A DNA stretch of 64,000 bases from Psococerastis gibbosa (Eukaryota; Arthropoda; Insecta; Psocodea; Psocidae): the NCBI GenBank assembly GCA_963971405.1, contig OZ020486.1, positions 38,835,419 through 38,899,418 on the forward strand. The letters run 5' to 3'. Positions within the stretch are counted from its first letter, which is position 1, and each line of letters starts with the position of its first letter. Of this stretch, positions 22,495 through 33,610 are shown piece after piece. The translations under genes and the position numbers were made by a program. Under the pieces are notes generated by a model. The model did not search any database and was not told the origin of the DNA. It saw only the letters and a program-made list of their open reading frames with translations.

Positions 22495-24205
22495 GTAGTG
22501 GTACATGGTAATATCCATTGGCTTATCATTCTAAATACAACTAATATTAGGTAAAAACAAATTTTCATATCAAAATCGAGTCCAAAATACGGTAGAAAAC
22601 GAGAAAAGCACCATAAGTATCATGAAGCGATCGAAAGCAATTCTGCAGTTTTTGGAATGAAAAAACTTGTCGTTCATTTTTATAGCATTTTTCATCCCTT
22701 TCTCCAGAACGTTTGAAGCGCTTTCCCCCGAAATGCCCGATCTCTTGATAGCCAATACGGGAGCGCTCTTTTATGGCTTCCATAAATTGATGATATCTCT
22801 CACAGCAATATGTGCGGTGGGCGTGTCTTGGTGTACTGCGCAGGTTTCTATACTTCATATTAATATTGAATATCTGGACTTTAGTGACGTCATAGCTGTT
22901 ATCCTCCTTCTGCTCATGTTTTTCTTATAGTTTGTCCCTATCACCTGTGCGGTCGTTTAGTTTCTTCTGGTAATGATGTAGGTGTATCGTGGGCGCTACT
23001 TCAGGAGCCCTTGTAAAAAGTGCCGGACCCAGTGGCGTAAATAACACTCCCGCTTTGCGGGGGGGGGGGGGGGGGGCAGCATTGCTGGTGATACACTTCG
23101 GCTACCAGTTCCAGGTGTGTGCTGAAAAACTTATAGGTAAAATTTAATCATCCCAGTATTTCAGCCTTATCCGTGATATAGTTCTCAAAATGCGCGTAAA
23201 CCCCCACTATTTCAGGCCTTTATTTCAAAAAATTTCACACGAGGGAGAACCCCGGGCCCCCTTGTTTGCAATTGTATTCATCGCCAGTAAAATCTAAAAG
23301 TAACTGCTCTCAAAATGCGTAAAATCCCACTATTTCAGGCCTATTTTACAAAAACTTTCACTATATTTAGTAGTTTTTTTTTGTAGGTTTTGGGGGATAG
23401 AACAAAATTATTCAAAAAATGAAAACCATACCCTTTTTTTAAAATCTACGTAATGCTAAATTTAATTTAATTCAGTAATGTAGCGTGACCGTAAATCGAG
23501 TTACAAACAGATCGACTGGCAGACATCAAGAACATCAGACAGGCGGACCCACAAACATTTCATATAAACCAAAATTTTAACATAAAACTATATAATAAAA
23601 ATAATAAATATATGTAAAAATAATAATAATAAAATAATAAAATAACTAATGTTCAGTTGTACTTCCATGTTACGCCATATTATGGTACACACGTGTAAAT
23701 GTTATATTATTTTATACAAAAACATGAAACTAAAACTTAAAACTCCATGAGAATAATTATGAGATGTCTAAATTTTGATACAACGAATTAGCATTGCTCA
23801 TGCCCAAAAATACATAATGCAACGTGTTATGGGAATATTAATAAAAAATGGGTAAAAGTAACACCAAACAGATAGATAGATATCACAGGGTAGTGTACCT
23901 TTGAATGGAATTTCTATCCCTCCTCTCTCACAATGAGTTATAGGCGTAACAGAGAAAATGTAAATAGCATAATCCAGGCAAATCGACTGTGCAAAGAATG
24001 CATCAAATAGTGAAAAGTTATATCAAGTCGAGTATAAGAATATTACAATATTGGATACTTTCATCGCGGCGGGGAAAGGTTCACTACAAGTCTACAATAC
24101 AATTGCCTCAGAAATTTGTAGTGCTGTCTTATTTTTACTTCCTAATGATATTATATTCCTTTTTACTTACTTCTCTTATACTATCAATTTATTAAATTTT
24201 ATCCT
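22495..24205. other. no recognisable gene; parts of G-rich MITEs at 23033-23345
   Basis: A CAGTGGCGTAAAT start at 23033 is followed by a run of about 18 G, then blocks TCAAAATGCG...CCCACTATTTCAGGCC that recur inverted at about 40740-40920. Frames at 22565-22930 on both strands overlap each other and match no family I know. Confidence 0.5.
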
Positions 24206-24209
24206 TTTT

Positions 24210-24990
24210 GCTTTCCAATTTATACGTATAAATTGTTAGTAGTATAAGGAAAGCTTTAAGACGGTGAAAATTTTCGACTCCGAGATTTCAACGGGTTTAC
24301 ACGTTTTGTGGTCCCAGGAACTCAAAAAGTCATTTTTACGAAATGTCTGTCTGTCTGTTCATCGATTTGCGGGCAAACTACATGGTCGATTTTGATTAAA
24401 TTTGGCATATATAAATCACACTTCGAAACTGTTTTATTATTTTCATTTTGGGTTAACTCCATTTGGGGGGGGGGGGGGGGGTTTATTCTCAAAAACTCCA
24501 AAAAAACGTCTAAAAAAATTATTTCTCAATAACGGCTCCAACGATTTCTTTTAAATTCATAAATATTGTAGTCGTTATTAGTGTTAACAAAATGACAAAA
24601 TGATGTGAGTCGCTTGCCTCTTGATAGTTTGCTTCTGGGGGTAAAAAAAGAAGTCAATTTTCATCAATAATGACTAGAAAATAATTTTTCTCCTGAATCT
24701 TTCTATCGATGATTTCTGCCTTCAGGTATGTTTTAGGTGTTTAATAGAGTAACAAAACCAAACAGGTTGCTTTCCCAAAAAATATTTGGTTCTGCACAAA
24801 AAATATTTTTTGAAGAAATTATGGAAAATTCACGGTCCAATACATTACGCGCCCTGTCATTGTTACTACTGTTACAATGTATTATTCTGCCAACGGCCTT
24901 ACCATGTTGATTCCATTAGAGCCGAGCATGTTTCAAACTGCGGCAACTTGGTAGTGTGCACAGCGTTGGCAGGGGAACCTGGTAGGACAT
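24210..24990 (+). repeat. CTGTCTGT-family element, right end lost
   Basis: It starts with GCTTTCCAATTTATACG, then GGAAAGCTTTAAGACGG, TTTCAACGGGTTTACACG, TGTCTGTCTGTCTG, an 18-G run and the later blocks in the same order as 45276-46098. The right terminus is missing. Non-coding throughout. Confidence 0.75.
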
Positions 24991-25059
24991 GATAACGCGC
25001 TTTGGCAGTATAAGTCGAGTCCTGGTCACCTCCGATTTAATCGTGTGACTTTACCATGT

Positions 25060-25235
25060 TCCCCTAGTGGTTCAGAATCCACTATAATCAGGAGGTCCAC
25101 CCTGTCAGTCAACTCCCCTTTCCCCGAGGTGAAAGAGTCTGCCCTTAGGATGCCTCAAGTTAACAAACAGACTCACTCCCTCCGCCAGGCTCACAGGGTT
25201 GCTTAAAAAGCAGAAATGCTGAAGGCAGGCGTTAG
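25060..25235 (+). repeat. interspersed repeat, second copy of the 15889-16340 family
   Basis: More compact than the first copy. The two halves (CACCCTGTCAGTCAACTCCC and CCTCAAGTTAACAAACAGAC...GGCAGGCGTTAGAAACAAC) are contiguous, showing that the copy at 15.9 kb has an internal insertion. Confidence 0.65.
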
Positions 25236-25327
25236 AAACAACAACAACAATGTATTAGTCTGTTCGTTCCAGAATATGCAATCCCATCGATCAATTCAGT
25301 GATTTTGGATAGAGGATATCCAATATC

Positions 25328-25500
25328 CAAGGCCGTAGACATAGGGGGTCTCCTGGGGGTCCGAACCCCCCCCCCCCCCAGTGTTTGCAACGTACACTAG
25401 ATAGATTGGCGTTTTAATGTTTTTTAATATATTGAGGTTACCTCACCTCTGGTGACGTCAGATGGACCCCCCCCTCCGAGGGATCCGAAATGTAACCATA
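25328..25500. mobile_element. poly-G MITE fragment fused to a CTGTCTGT-family tail
   Basis: A CAAGGCCGTAGACATAG start with a C run is followed by ATTGAGGTTACCTCACCTC and GTGACGTCAGATGGA, which is the tail of the other repeat family (compare 45960-46030). No right terminus of the MITE remains. Confidence 0.5.
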
Positions 25501-25509
25501 GGGAAACTA

Positions 25510-26945
25510 TTTCAAATTAAATTACTTTATATATAAATTAATTATTTTTTAAATGATAGTTTCGACTTTTGTCTCCGACTTCATTCATGTTTTTACTGAA
25601 TTTTAGAATTCCTTACAAAAGCTAATGATCGATGTCAACGGGATGTCCGGGTGGGCTGAAACATCCTGTATATCCTGTATTTTCAAATTGTGTGGGTAAA
25701 CAGAATTTATATTTTACAATATATATTGTAAATTAATAGCCAGAATGGCTAAATTAAACTGAATCGCTAATTTTTGGAACGCATCTCAAGTCTGAGTCAT
25801 GAGTGTGCTTTTGGCGGCCTGGCAATACAGACGTCTTCTTCTTCATCTGCCCTCCTAATGGCGCATGCGCATGAAAACGGAATAAAGACATGAAATAGAA
25901 AACTGCCCCCCCCCCAAATTTCACCGTCTCTGAGTAGACACTTGAAATATTTATTACAATTTAAGCCAGAATAGCTTATCGTACAATTTTAAAACACATC
26001 GCATGCCTGAGTGTGCTTGCTTGGGAATACAGACGTTTTCTTCTTCTTCTTCCTCTTCATCTGCCGCATGCGCGTAAAAGTTGAATATAGACATAAAGTT
26101 GAAGCCCCCCCCCCCCAAATTCACCGCCTCTGAGCCGACACTGAAACGCCCCGCGACGAAACGGGCAGAGTGTCATGGAGAAGATGAAGTCGAAATTGAA
26201 TTTTATAAACTCAAAAAAGTAGTATAGTTTATGGAAAATACTTATACTTGAACTTCCAACTCGCTCGCATTCGATGTTGATGGCTTCTCTGCAGATGTAG
26301 ACTTTGAAACTTGATGGAGGAAAAAGTTGTAACTTAAACGTTCCAAATGGTCAATAATAAGCCTTTTTCGATATTTATTGCGTCATAAGTTTCTATTAAA
26401 CCTTTACTGTGCTGTTACATTTCTTTTATGATATCATTCGAATAGAATGGAAAGTAATATTGCGAGTAGATGGGTTTTTCTAGGCTTAATGTCTTTTCTT
26501 CTCCAGATGTGTCACTACGACTACCCATAAATTCTTTGTGATTTGATTTAAAAATGTGAAGTGCCGTAACATGCTACTAGTATAAAATAACAATGGGAGC
26601 TGTTTAGACGAAGGTATAGACCTATATACCTAGTAGAATATGAATGAAACCTGTATTGAAATAAAAAAAAACAGTTAATACACATTAATTGTAAGTAGTG
26701 AAGACTGTTAGACCGATAACAATTTTCCCTGCCCTACAACTAAAAAAAAATTAAATTAAATTAAACATTTTATTGCACTATTAAGCTAAACTTACATCAT
26801 ATTATACTAAACCTATCTCATATAAACACATACAAGTCTAGTCCACTATTTCAAATAAATTAATAATTAATATATATATCGAAGGATAGAACGGATGGAT
26901 AGGTTAAATCCGGTTCATTCCAGTATTGACAAGAATAGTGAACGA
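25510..26945. other. no recognisable gene
   Basis: Two copies of a segment containing ACAGACGT(C/T)TTCTTCTTC and a C run followed by AAATTTCACCG...CTCTGAG lie at about 25790-25945 and 25995-26145. They point to an old local duplication. No coding motif. Confidence 0.45.
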
Positions 26946-26949
26946 TATT

Positions 26950-27020
26950 AAATAAATAAATAAACATTGACTTTTTTTGTTCTATTTCTAAGCCAACCTA
27001 GCGGAGTTAGGGCTGTAAAC
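26950..27020 (-). repeat. tRNA-derived SINE, 3'-end fragment
   Basis: Only the tail (AAATA units) and the CTCCGCTAGGTTGGCTTAG body block remain. The tRNA-like head is absent, as expected for a 5'-truncated insertion. Confidence 0.7.
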
Positions 27021-27202
27021 GTCTATATATTAGGGAAGCTTTTGCCCCGAAGGGCCATTCTACCAGCAAACCCATTCGTAGATAAATTCTTGAAATACAG
27101 ATGTGTTTTTCTCAATTAATTTGCAGATAAGTTTCTCAAAGGTTATTGTTACGATTCCTGTAAATGTTTCTGTTCAATATGGGTGAAAGTGGGCTGAAAT
27201 CT

Positions 27203-27590
27203 TAGGAGCCCATTCCATTGACCGGCTAGAGCTATTTCCAAAAACGGTGACGTGGTAGCAGACATTCAAGACTTAGGTGGCGTTTCCACCGACCTCGCAT
27301 TGCAGAATTGACGAAAATGTTTATTTTCCTCTATGCCATAGTTAAAATTGATCAAGGATTATACAGTAAAATCACAAACAAACAAACTAAAATTAAAAAA
27401 TGGCGTCATGGGATATGTTAAGTACAAACATTTTAATAGATTTCTATAAAAAGAAAAATTCTAATTTCCGTCAATGTCATTTGCATTCTGCAATGCGAGA
27501 TCGGTGGAAACGCAACATAAGTCTTGAATGTCTGCTACCACGTCACTGTTTTTGGAAATAGCCCTAGCCGGTCAATGGAATGGGCGCCTA
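27203..27590. mobile_element. PIF/Harbinger-type MITE, second copy
   Basis: About the same length as the element at 8162-8547 and colinear with it, including AAAAACGGTGACGTGGTAGC and TTTCCACCGACCTCGCATTG. The terminal ten bases differ, with CCCATTCC in place of GGGATTCC on both ends, so the terminal repeats have changed together. The flanks do not show a clean 3-bp duplication. Confidence 0.65.
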
Positions 27591-27839
27591 TGACTAAATT
27601 TAAAGTAGACCTACTTAAAATCGTATACAAGTAGGCACTGCACACACATCAGTTACACAAAGCCCAAATCACATTAAAATTTCCCAAATGTTGGGCCAAA
27701 GAAAAAAACTAGAATGCTATGGACAAAACTCTAGCTATCTCGTCACACTATTCTTCCGAAATCTCATCTTCAACAATACACACAGGAAAAAGGTAAGGTA
27801 CGACATAAAAAGGAATTGGAGAGCTTTGCCCATTGGAGC

Positions 27840-28261
27840 ACGGGGCAGCGTATTTATATGGACAATGCAGGAAATAGGATGAAGCAGAAAGCTTTTATGA
27901 GGAACGTGCGTCCGGGACACGAGGGACAAAAATTGATAGAGGAAAAAAAGTTCCGTCCACTTCTATTTTCTTATTTCAAAAATGGCGTTTCCTTTCAGAG
28001 CAGCAGCATCGTTATGTCTTTGCCATGGCAACGGATTTGTTTCCTGTCCGGTTTATCGGTCTTTCTTCCCTTTCAGCTATTTGGTGACTAGAATAGACTA
28101 CTGCTGATGATTACTGAATGATTATCAAAATTAACTGGCAGTTCCCAATCGTTCTATATGATGTGGAGGGATGGACGCCAGCAAAAGCTACGGAGAAAAG
28201 AATCAGTGAATTTGAAATGTGGATCCCTAATGCTGCAGTTCTGGTGGACATAAATAAATAA
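27840..28261 (+). pseudogene. LINE ORF2 fragment, first of two related copies
   Basis: The frame 28142-28261 reads FPIVLYDVEGWTPAKATEKR followed by SEFEMW, matching the LYGCETWTLTK...KRLEAFEMW block that follows the reverse transcriptase in many non-LTR retrotransposons. The preceding 300 bp is shared with a second copy at 28445-28715. It ends in AAATAAATAA. Heavily decayed. Confidence 0.65.
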
Positions 28262-28376
28262 ATATAATTATAAGAAACTTTTTGTTGTCTTATTACTAAA
28301 CCGAGTTGAGGGCTGACTGCTAAGAAAATATGGAAAGTAACATCCTTCAACCGAGTAAATATTACGTGATGAGGTT

Positions 28377-28440
28377 AGGCGTAGATCGCGGGTTCCAATC
28401 TCGCCAATCCCAGTTTTTATATGTCCTCTAATTTTGGTTG
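28377..28440 (+). repeat. tRNA-like SINE fragment
   Basis: It carries a TAGATCGCGGGTTCC block, CGCCAATCCCAGTTTTT and TATGTCCTCTAATTTTGG, the same body as the right arm of the palindrome at 19408-19455. Confidence 0.6.
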
Positions 28441-28444
28441 TGAT

Positions 28445-28715
28445 GAGGATCGTACGTCCGGGACACGAATGACAAAAATTGATAGAGGAAAAAAAAGTTC
28501 CGTCCATTTCTATTTTCTTATTTCAAAAATGGCGTTTCCTTTCAGAGCAGCAGCATCGTTGTCTTATCTTTCAGATATTTTGGCGACCCGAATAGACTGC
28601 TGCTGCTGATTACTGAATGATGATCAATATGAAATGGCAATCGTTCTATATGCTGTGGACTATGGAGGGATGGACGTCGGCAAAAGCTATGGAGAACAGA
28701 ATCAGTGTATTTAAC
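28445..28715 (+). pseudogene. LINE fragment, second copy
   Basis: It is offset by about 546 bp from the first copy and shares CGTCCGGGACACGA, AAAAATTGATAGAGGAAAAA and ATGGCGTTTCCTTTCAGAGC. It has independent small indels, including loss of about 45 bp after TTGTCTTA, so the duplication is not recent. Confidence 0.6.
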
Positions 28716-29069
28716 TATATTTTTTTTTAAAGTTTATAAATATTGCTGGAAATAGGGGGGGGGCGGGGGTCGCCGGGTCGCCCCGGGGGTGAAAAATTTG
28801 AAAATGTAAGTGCAAAATAGTTGGGTTTTACGCATTTTAACAGCAGGAACATTTATAATTTAAGGATGGAAGACATATTCATGCAAGGTTTTTGTTTAGA
28901 ATGTTCTATTTTATATTTGTACGCTAATTTTTCTCGGGGTTCATGCCCACCCCCCCTCCCCCGTCTAAGGACCCGCCACTGCATTTTACACGCCGTTCTT
29001 TTAAATCAGCCCACAACTAAACTATGTTGCCCAAATTTAGTTCTGAAGCCAGTTCTTTTTCTCATTTCA

Positions 29070-29318
29070 TTAACATAAAATTTCCCAATCTGTCATTGTC
29101 GTTCTTAGATTGCTATTTATAATTTTTAACTGGCTAAACGCTCTTTCATTTCTGATGGTGACCATATACAATAGATGCTGACTGCATAAGATGGTCCATG
29201 TGTTTGTCGTCTGCCAACAAAGCCCTTGTTTATTTTTACAACTTACGGAGCTGTATAGAGTTGGATACTTGTGCCAATTAAAATTTGAATTTCTCGCGCC
29301 TTTTTCTAAGTTTGACAC
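29070..29318 (-). pseudogene. hAT transposase C-terminal dimerisation fragment
   Basis: The 82-codon frame contains MVTIRNERAFSQLKIINSNL followed by RTTM. This is the hAT C-terminal signature (…ERSFSxLKxIKxxLRxTM), the segment through which hAT transposases dimerise. Catalytic blocks upstream are not readable and stops follow directly, so this is a relic. Its presence shows that hAT transposases have been active in this genome, which fits the 8-bp target duplications of the MITEs nearby. Confidence 0.75.
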
Positions 29319-29959
29319 ACCGAGTTGGCAAGTTGATTACATAAGAATAAAACATTAGTACAATATTATTTTGAACCAACTATATTTAGTTTTTTTCGTA
29401 GTGTGGAACTTTGCTTTTGCCAACTGAGCAAAGGCAAATCACCAACTTTTGCAATTTTACCGATTATTGAGTGGGAGGCTCCCCCCCTCCCATAGCTACT
29501 CCCCTGTGTCTCTAATGGCGAACCACCACTGTTTTGACCATACTTTTCAGGGGAGCTAGGAAACCGATTCTCCCTAAATTCCTTATCCCTCCTTAACTCG
29601 CAATTAATATATGTGGGAGCCATGTTCTTTATTGTTGGCACGTGATCACAATGGCGGAAGCTGTTTGGCTGAGGTGGAGCTAGCTCGTTTTAATCTAAGG
29701 AAAGGATGGAAATAGATTTTCTTAAAAATAAGTCTAACTTTAGAGAAGCAATTAACATGTGAGAAAACTTTTTTTTAACTCAAAATTGTATGTCTATCGA
29801 TAGGTCTTTAAACAAGGAATCCAATGAAAAACTCATGTTTGGAAAAATGGAGGTAACTGATATGCGGACGAATGCTGCACCTTTCCGGGCGAGATCGTGT
29901 CACTAATGCTGTAGTCCTGAGGCGAGTGGCACCGAGTTGCTGCTAACCGCTAATTGTAA

Positions 29960-30235
29960 TTGTAATTTTTAAAGGACTTTTTATGAACCCTGGACAACTT
30001 GTAGTGGACCATAGGTCCTTGTCCAATACCAACAACCCCATGTATTTCGGACATTATGTATATTGTTTCGATATATGCAATTTTGGCCATTGGCAAACTG
30101 GTATGCTTCCCCGATGTCAACCTACGCCGGCTACAATCGATAATAGACAAGCTGAGATATTGTTACCATTGACGCAATGAAACCGATGAAAGCAGGACTT
30201 AAGCAATTACAGATACTGAGATACATGTCTAATAG
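29960..30235 (+). repeat. interspersed repeat, family shared with 17395-17620
   Basis: It carries the same blocks as the copy at 17.4 kb (ATTTTGGCCATTGGCAAACT, CCGATGTCAACCTACGCC, ACGCAATGAAACCGATGAAA), with base changes and small indels. Non-coding. Confidence 0.7.
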
Positions 30236-30336
30236 GAAAGCCTACTTTTTAGATAACCTGCTAGCCCCGCCATTTACTATAATAGAACAACAAATGTCAT
30301 TATTATTATTTTCTCCCAACCCTGTTAATAACTATG

Positions 30337-30513
30337 CAAGACCGTAGCCAGGGGGGGGGGCATGGGAGTTCAACCCCCCCCCTCCCCCCGAAATGATGAA
30401 ATGGCTTAACACTAGATAGAATCGGATTTTTAGAGGAAAAATAGAAACTACTATGTAATATCCCCTGACCCCCCCCCCCCCCCGAAAAAAATCCTGGCTA
30501 CGGCTTTGTATTG
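30337..30513. mobile_element. poly-G hAT-type MITE, about 177 bp
   Basis: The inverted ends are CAAGACCGTAGCCAGG and CCTGGCTACGGCTTTG. G and C runs of 10-15 lie inside, with the shared core ACTAGATAGAATC. The octamer taactatg flanks it at 30329-30336 and 30514-30521 if a small TATTG extension at the right end is counted. Confidence 0.75.
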
Positions 30514-31099
30514 TAACTATGTGCTTATATATTAAACAGGGATCATGGTTCTAAGGAGACAAAAAAAATCAATCAATATTTGTTTCTTTAGGCTTTACCA
30601 TCAAACAGTCCAGTCCATCATCAAAATTCAGATCTCGCAAAAGATAAACATAATGACCGGGTATCCCCTATAGGCGTGTCAGGGTAGATGATTGCCACTG
30701 CATCATCCCTTACAACCAATTTTGCGGCTGAAAACTCCGTTTGATTCCCCCGTCATCCCCCCAGTTAATTCGAGCTTGCTTGACATTCCCTGTCTAGAAA
30801 ATCATCCCCTGCAGGATGTTGTAAAGAAAATAAGAAAATTGAAAATCCTGAAACAACTTTAACGTGCCGGGTATTTTTCTGTCAGAAGGCAAACATGTAT
30901 GTAAGGATTTTGAAATTTATCCGGACCGGATGAAGTCATGGGGTAGCAGGTAAGTTACGTATGGTTATGGTATGGTAATTGGATTTCGATGGCCAGTGGG
31001 TCTACTATACCGTTTAGCATTAACTTATTCCTGGGGTTAAAAATGCAAAGAAAACAATTTTAAATCGCATTTTCCATTGTAAAATTATCTTGTTTACAT

Positions 31100-31290
31100 T
31101 TTTAATCCCAGGTTAAGATTTTAAAAAATCGCCTTTGTAGGCCCGCTGGTGGTAGGATGCTTGTACTTCTCTACACGCCATGCTATCGGAGACTATACTC
31201 AACATGGGTACTACCCTACAGAGGCGACTGAAGAGGCCAAACGGATACATTCATTAAATAGTTGTATGCGATTAACCTTTTAAACAAAAA
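31100..31290 (+). repeat. interspersed repeat, also at 63060-63370
   Basis: The shared blocks are CCAGGTTAAGATT, GGCCxGCTGG, GTxTCTACAC, CTACAGAGGCGACTGAAGAG and GGATACATTCATT. The copy at 63 kb is interrupted by about 100 bp in the middle. Unclassified and non-coding. Confidence 0.6.
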
Positions 31291-31816
31291 TTTTATGATT
31301 CGGAAAATGTTCGACCCACATCATGCTGATACAGCATTCCTGGATGGAATACGTGGTTACGTCGAGCTAACGTTACAATTTCAATGTTAAGAAAGTCAGA
31401 CTCTGAGGGGAGGTTGAGGTAGTAGACGTCTTTGATAATTTGTCGTTCTCGTTCCCACGCGCAACTGATATGAAAAAGAAGAAGAAGAGAAAGAAGAAGG
31501 AGGAAAAAGAAATAATCTGTTCCTTCCTAAAGATTTTTCTTCTTGAAAAGAAAATAGAAAAAAGTAAAATGTAGAGGGAAAGTGTGTTTTTGAAAGGCTC
31601 AAGATTAAAGTAAATTCCAGTAGTGGTGGCCATCTCTGTGAAAATTGTTGCTGGCAGCTTTAGTTGACCGCAGTGCTGTGTCCTTTTCGAATACAGAGCT
31701 TTTCCAAACGGCAGCAGTAACAACCAATGACATTTTTATTTAACATATTCAATTCTAATGCATATAAAGGGAATGACTACTGAAGCATCAGACATTGACT
31801 GTCTTCAAGAAAACGA

Positions 31817-32314
31817 AACGTAAAAAATTAGGCTTGATCTTGCTCCAAACGGACAATTTTCCTTTGGGCGGTCGTTTTGAAATCTATAGAGTGCAGTAGG
31901 ACACTATGAGAATTGCGAAAGGATGTAACATAAAAAAAATTACATAAATAATTATAATAAAAACAATGTGATTCTCGTTCCAAAAACACTTTTTTGATTA
32001 ATTGTTCTTTTGTATGATTGAATTAAATCTGTCAATATCTGACTGTTCCATTCAATTTATGACAACACGTTGTTAGTTGATGTAACGTAAAAAATTAGGC
32101 TTGATCTTGCTCCAAACGGACAATTTTCCTTTGGGCGGTCGTTTTGAAATCTATAGAGTGCAGTAGGACACTGAGAATTGCGAAAGGATGTAACATAAAA
32201 AAATTGCATAAATAATTAAAATAAAAACAATGTGATTCTCGTCCCAAAAACACTTTTTTGATGAATTGTTATTTTGTATGATTGAACTGAATCTGTGAAT
32301 ATATGACTGTTCCA
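31817..32314. repeat. tandem duplication, 267-bp period
   Basis: 31817-32050 and 32084-32314 are close copies (AACGTAAAAAATTAGGCTTG through GACTGTTCCA) separated by a 33-bp spacer. They lie just downstream of the Penelope-like element's ribozyme and may mark unequal exchange or an insertion-linked duplication. Confidence 0.9.
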
Positions 32315-32435
32315 ATACAGGGTTTCTCTCGTAACTTCGTGGAAACGAAACATTATATGTAAACTATCAAAATCAAACAAATTTGCACAATTTCCACAAA
32401 AAACATATATATTGTTAAAAGATAAAAAATTAAAA

Positions 32436-32478
32436 ATCAGTTACAGCTGTTTCGGTGTTACACCATCATCAGACTAAC
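32436..32478 (-). ncRNA. hammerhead ribozyme of a Penelope-like element
   Basis: On the minus strand the order is GTTAGT, CTGATGA, a GGTG-TAA-CACC hairpin, GAAAC, AGCT, GTA and ACTGAT. CTGATGA and GAAA are the two conserved cores. AC-AGCT-GT forms the very short stem III typical of retroelement hammerheads, and self-cleavage would fall after GTA. GTTAGT and ACTGAT pair through six positions (two wobble) as stem I. One extra unpaired T sits between the first core and stem II. Such ribozymes are known in the terminal repeats of Penelope-like elements, and this one lies about 200 bp downstream of such an ORF on the same strand. Confidence 0.8.
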
Positions 32479-32672
32479 AAGTTTCTACTTGACATTAAGC
32501 TCTAAATCATGGGAGGGGGAGGGGAACAGTTGCAGCCAGGTCGAGGAGTGGGGAAGGATGTATGAAAGTTATGTCATTTACAAGATTACAACCATTAAAC
32601 AATGTTTTTTTATTTATTTCAATACACTCTAATCTGTCTAGTAGCTTCCCCTTCCTCCAGTCATGTAAAATT

Positions 32673-33503
32673 TTAAAAGTTGAGATTTCCGAAGTATGTC
32701 CAGAGGTAGTTAAGTGTTCCCTCGAAAGCTAAGTCACAGTCTTGTTTACCAACTGCCCTGCGGTGCTCGTTGATCCGATTTTTGAAGCTGCGGCCTGTTT
32801 GGCCAATATAAGTAACATTACAGTTATTGCAGCACAGTTGGTAAACACCTGACCTTCTGGAATTCTCAACTAAGTCCTTACAGTTAATAAAAATCTTGCC
32901 TAAGTTAGACATGGTCGAAAAAGAAACAATCTTGCCAGTACTTCGTTCTACTATTCTCCCTACCTGGAGGCTAATATTGCCCACGTACGGTATCTTAGTA
33001 TATTGTCTGGTCTCCCTAGTGACATCCTTGGCTGCATACACTAAATCCATTAACCTCTTCACTTTGTGCTTCCTAATGATTGTCATCACATAACTCTTAG
33101 GATTACCATTATTAAGCCCAATAGTCAACATGGTATTCACTTCCTTCTTATAGTTCTCATTACTGAGTGGGACACCATGTAGACAGTGAGCCATAGAGTT
33201 AAAGGCAGCAGCCTTATGAGAAGGAGGATGCAATGAGGAAAATGGAATTACAGTGTCACAGTGGGTTGGTTTCCTAAAGATGTCAACAGACCAACCAGAC
33301 TCTATGCTAGTGATAGTATGGTCTAAAAAGTTGATCGCTCCATCATTTTCAACCTCTACAGTGTACTTGGTACTTGGGTGGAGATCATTTAGTAAGCTTA
33401 GTAACAAATTAAGTTGTCTATTAGTGCTGGTAAAAAACGTAAGACAATCGTCAACATAGCAGAACCAAAATAAGGCTTTTTTAATTAAGACCGGTAACTT
33501 CAT
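32673..33503 (-). pseudogene. Penelope-like element ORF, 5'-truncated: RT end plus GIY-YIG endonuclease
   Basis: The 276-codon frame opens just before the reverse transcriptase active site FCYVDDCLTFF (about residues 14-24). It continues through NFLDHTI, FRKPTHCDT and SSLHPPSHK, which are typical of the Penelope thumb/linker. It ends in a GIY-YIG nuclease with GVYQLCCNNC and TYIGQTGRSFKNRINEH. GIY-YIG endonucleases nick the target for reverse transcription in Penelope-like elements. About 30 codons before the end the frame slips. The neighbouring frame continues with family-like sequence (HLTTSGHTSEISTFKILHDW), so a 1-base indel near 32735 has broken the protein. The RT fingers/palm N-terminal to YVDD are missing. 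A dead copy, but recent enough to read. Confidence 0.88.
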
Positions 33504-33610
33504 CAGCAGTAAATGCCCCGTGTAATAAACTAGCTACCTATCTGATTGTTCACCATCGCGATCTGCTAGATCTCAAACCCAAGCACGGTATTTATTTATT
33601 TGTATATGTC

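Noticed and set aside
22565..22930. Overlapping frames on both strands as a small gene
   Set aside because: Two minus frames and one plus frame overlap the same DNA and none matches a known family.
31373..31723. 116-codon minus-strand frame as a gene
   Set aside because: The peptide is low-complexity (phenylalanine and serine runs from a purine-rich DNA tract) with no family motif or splice context.
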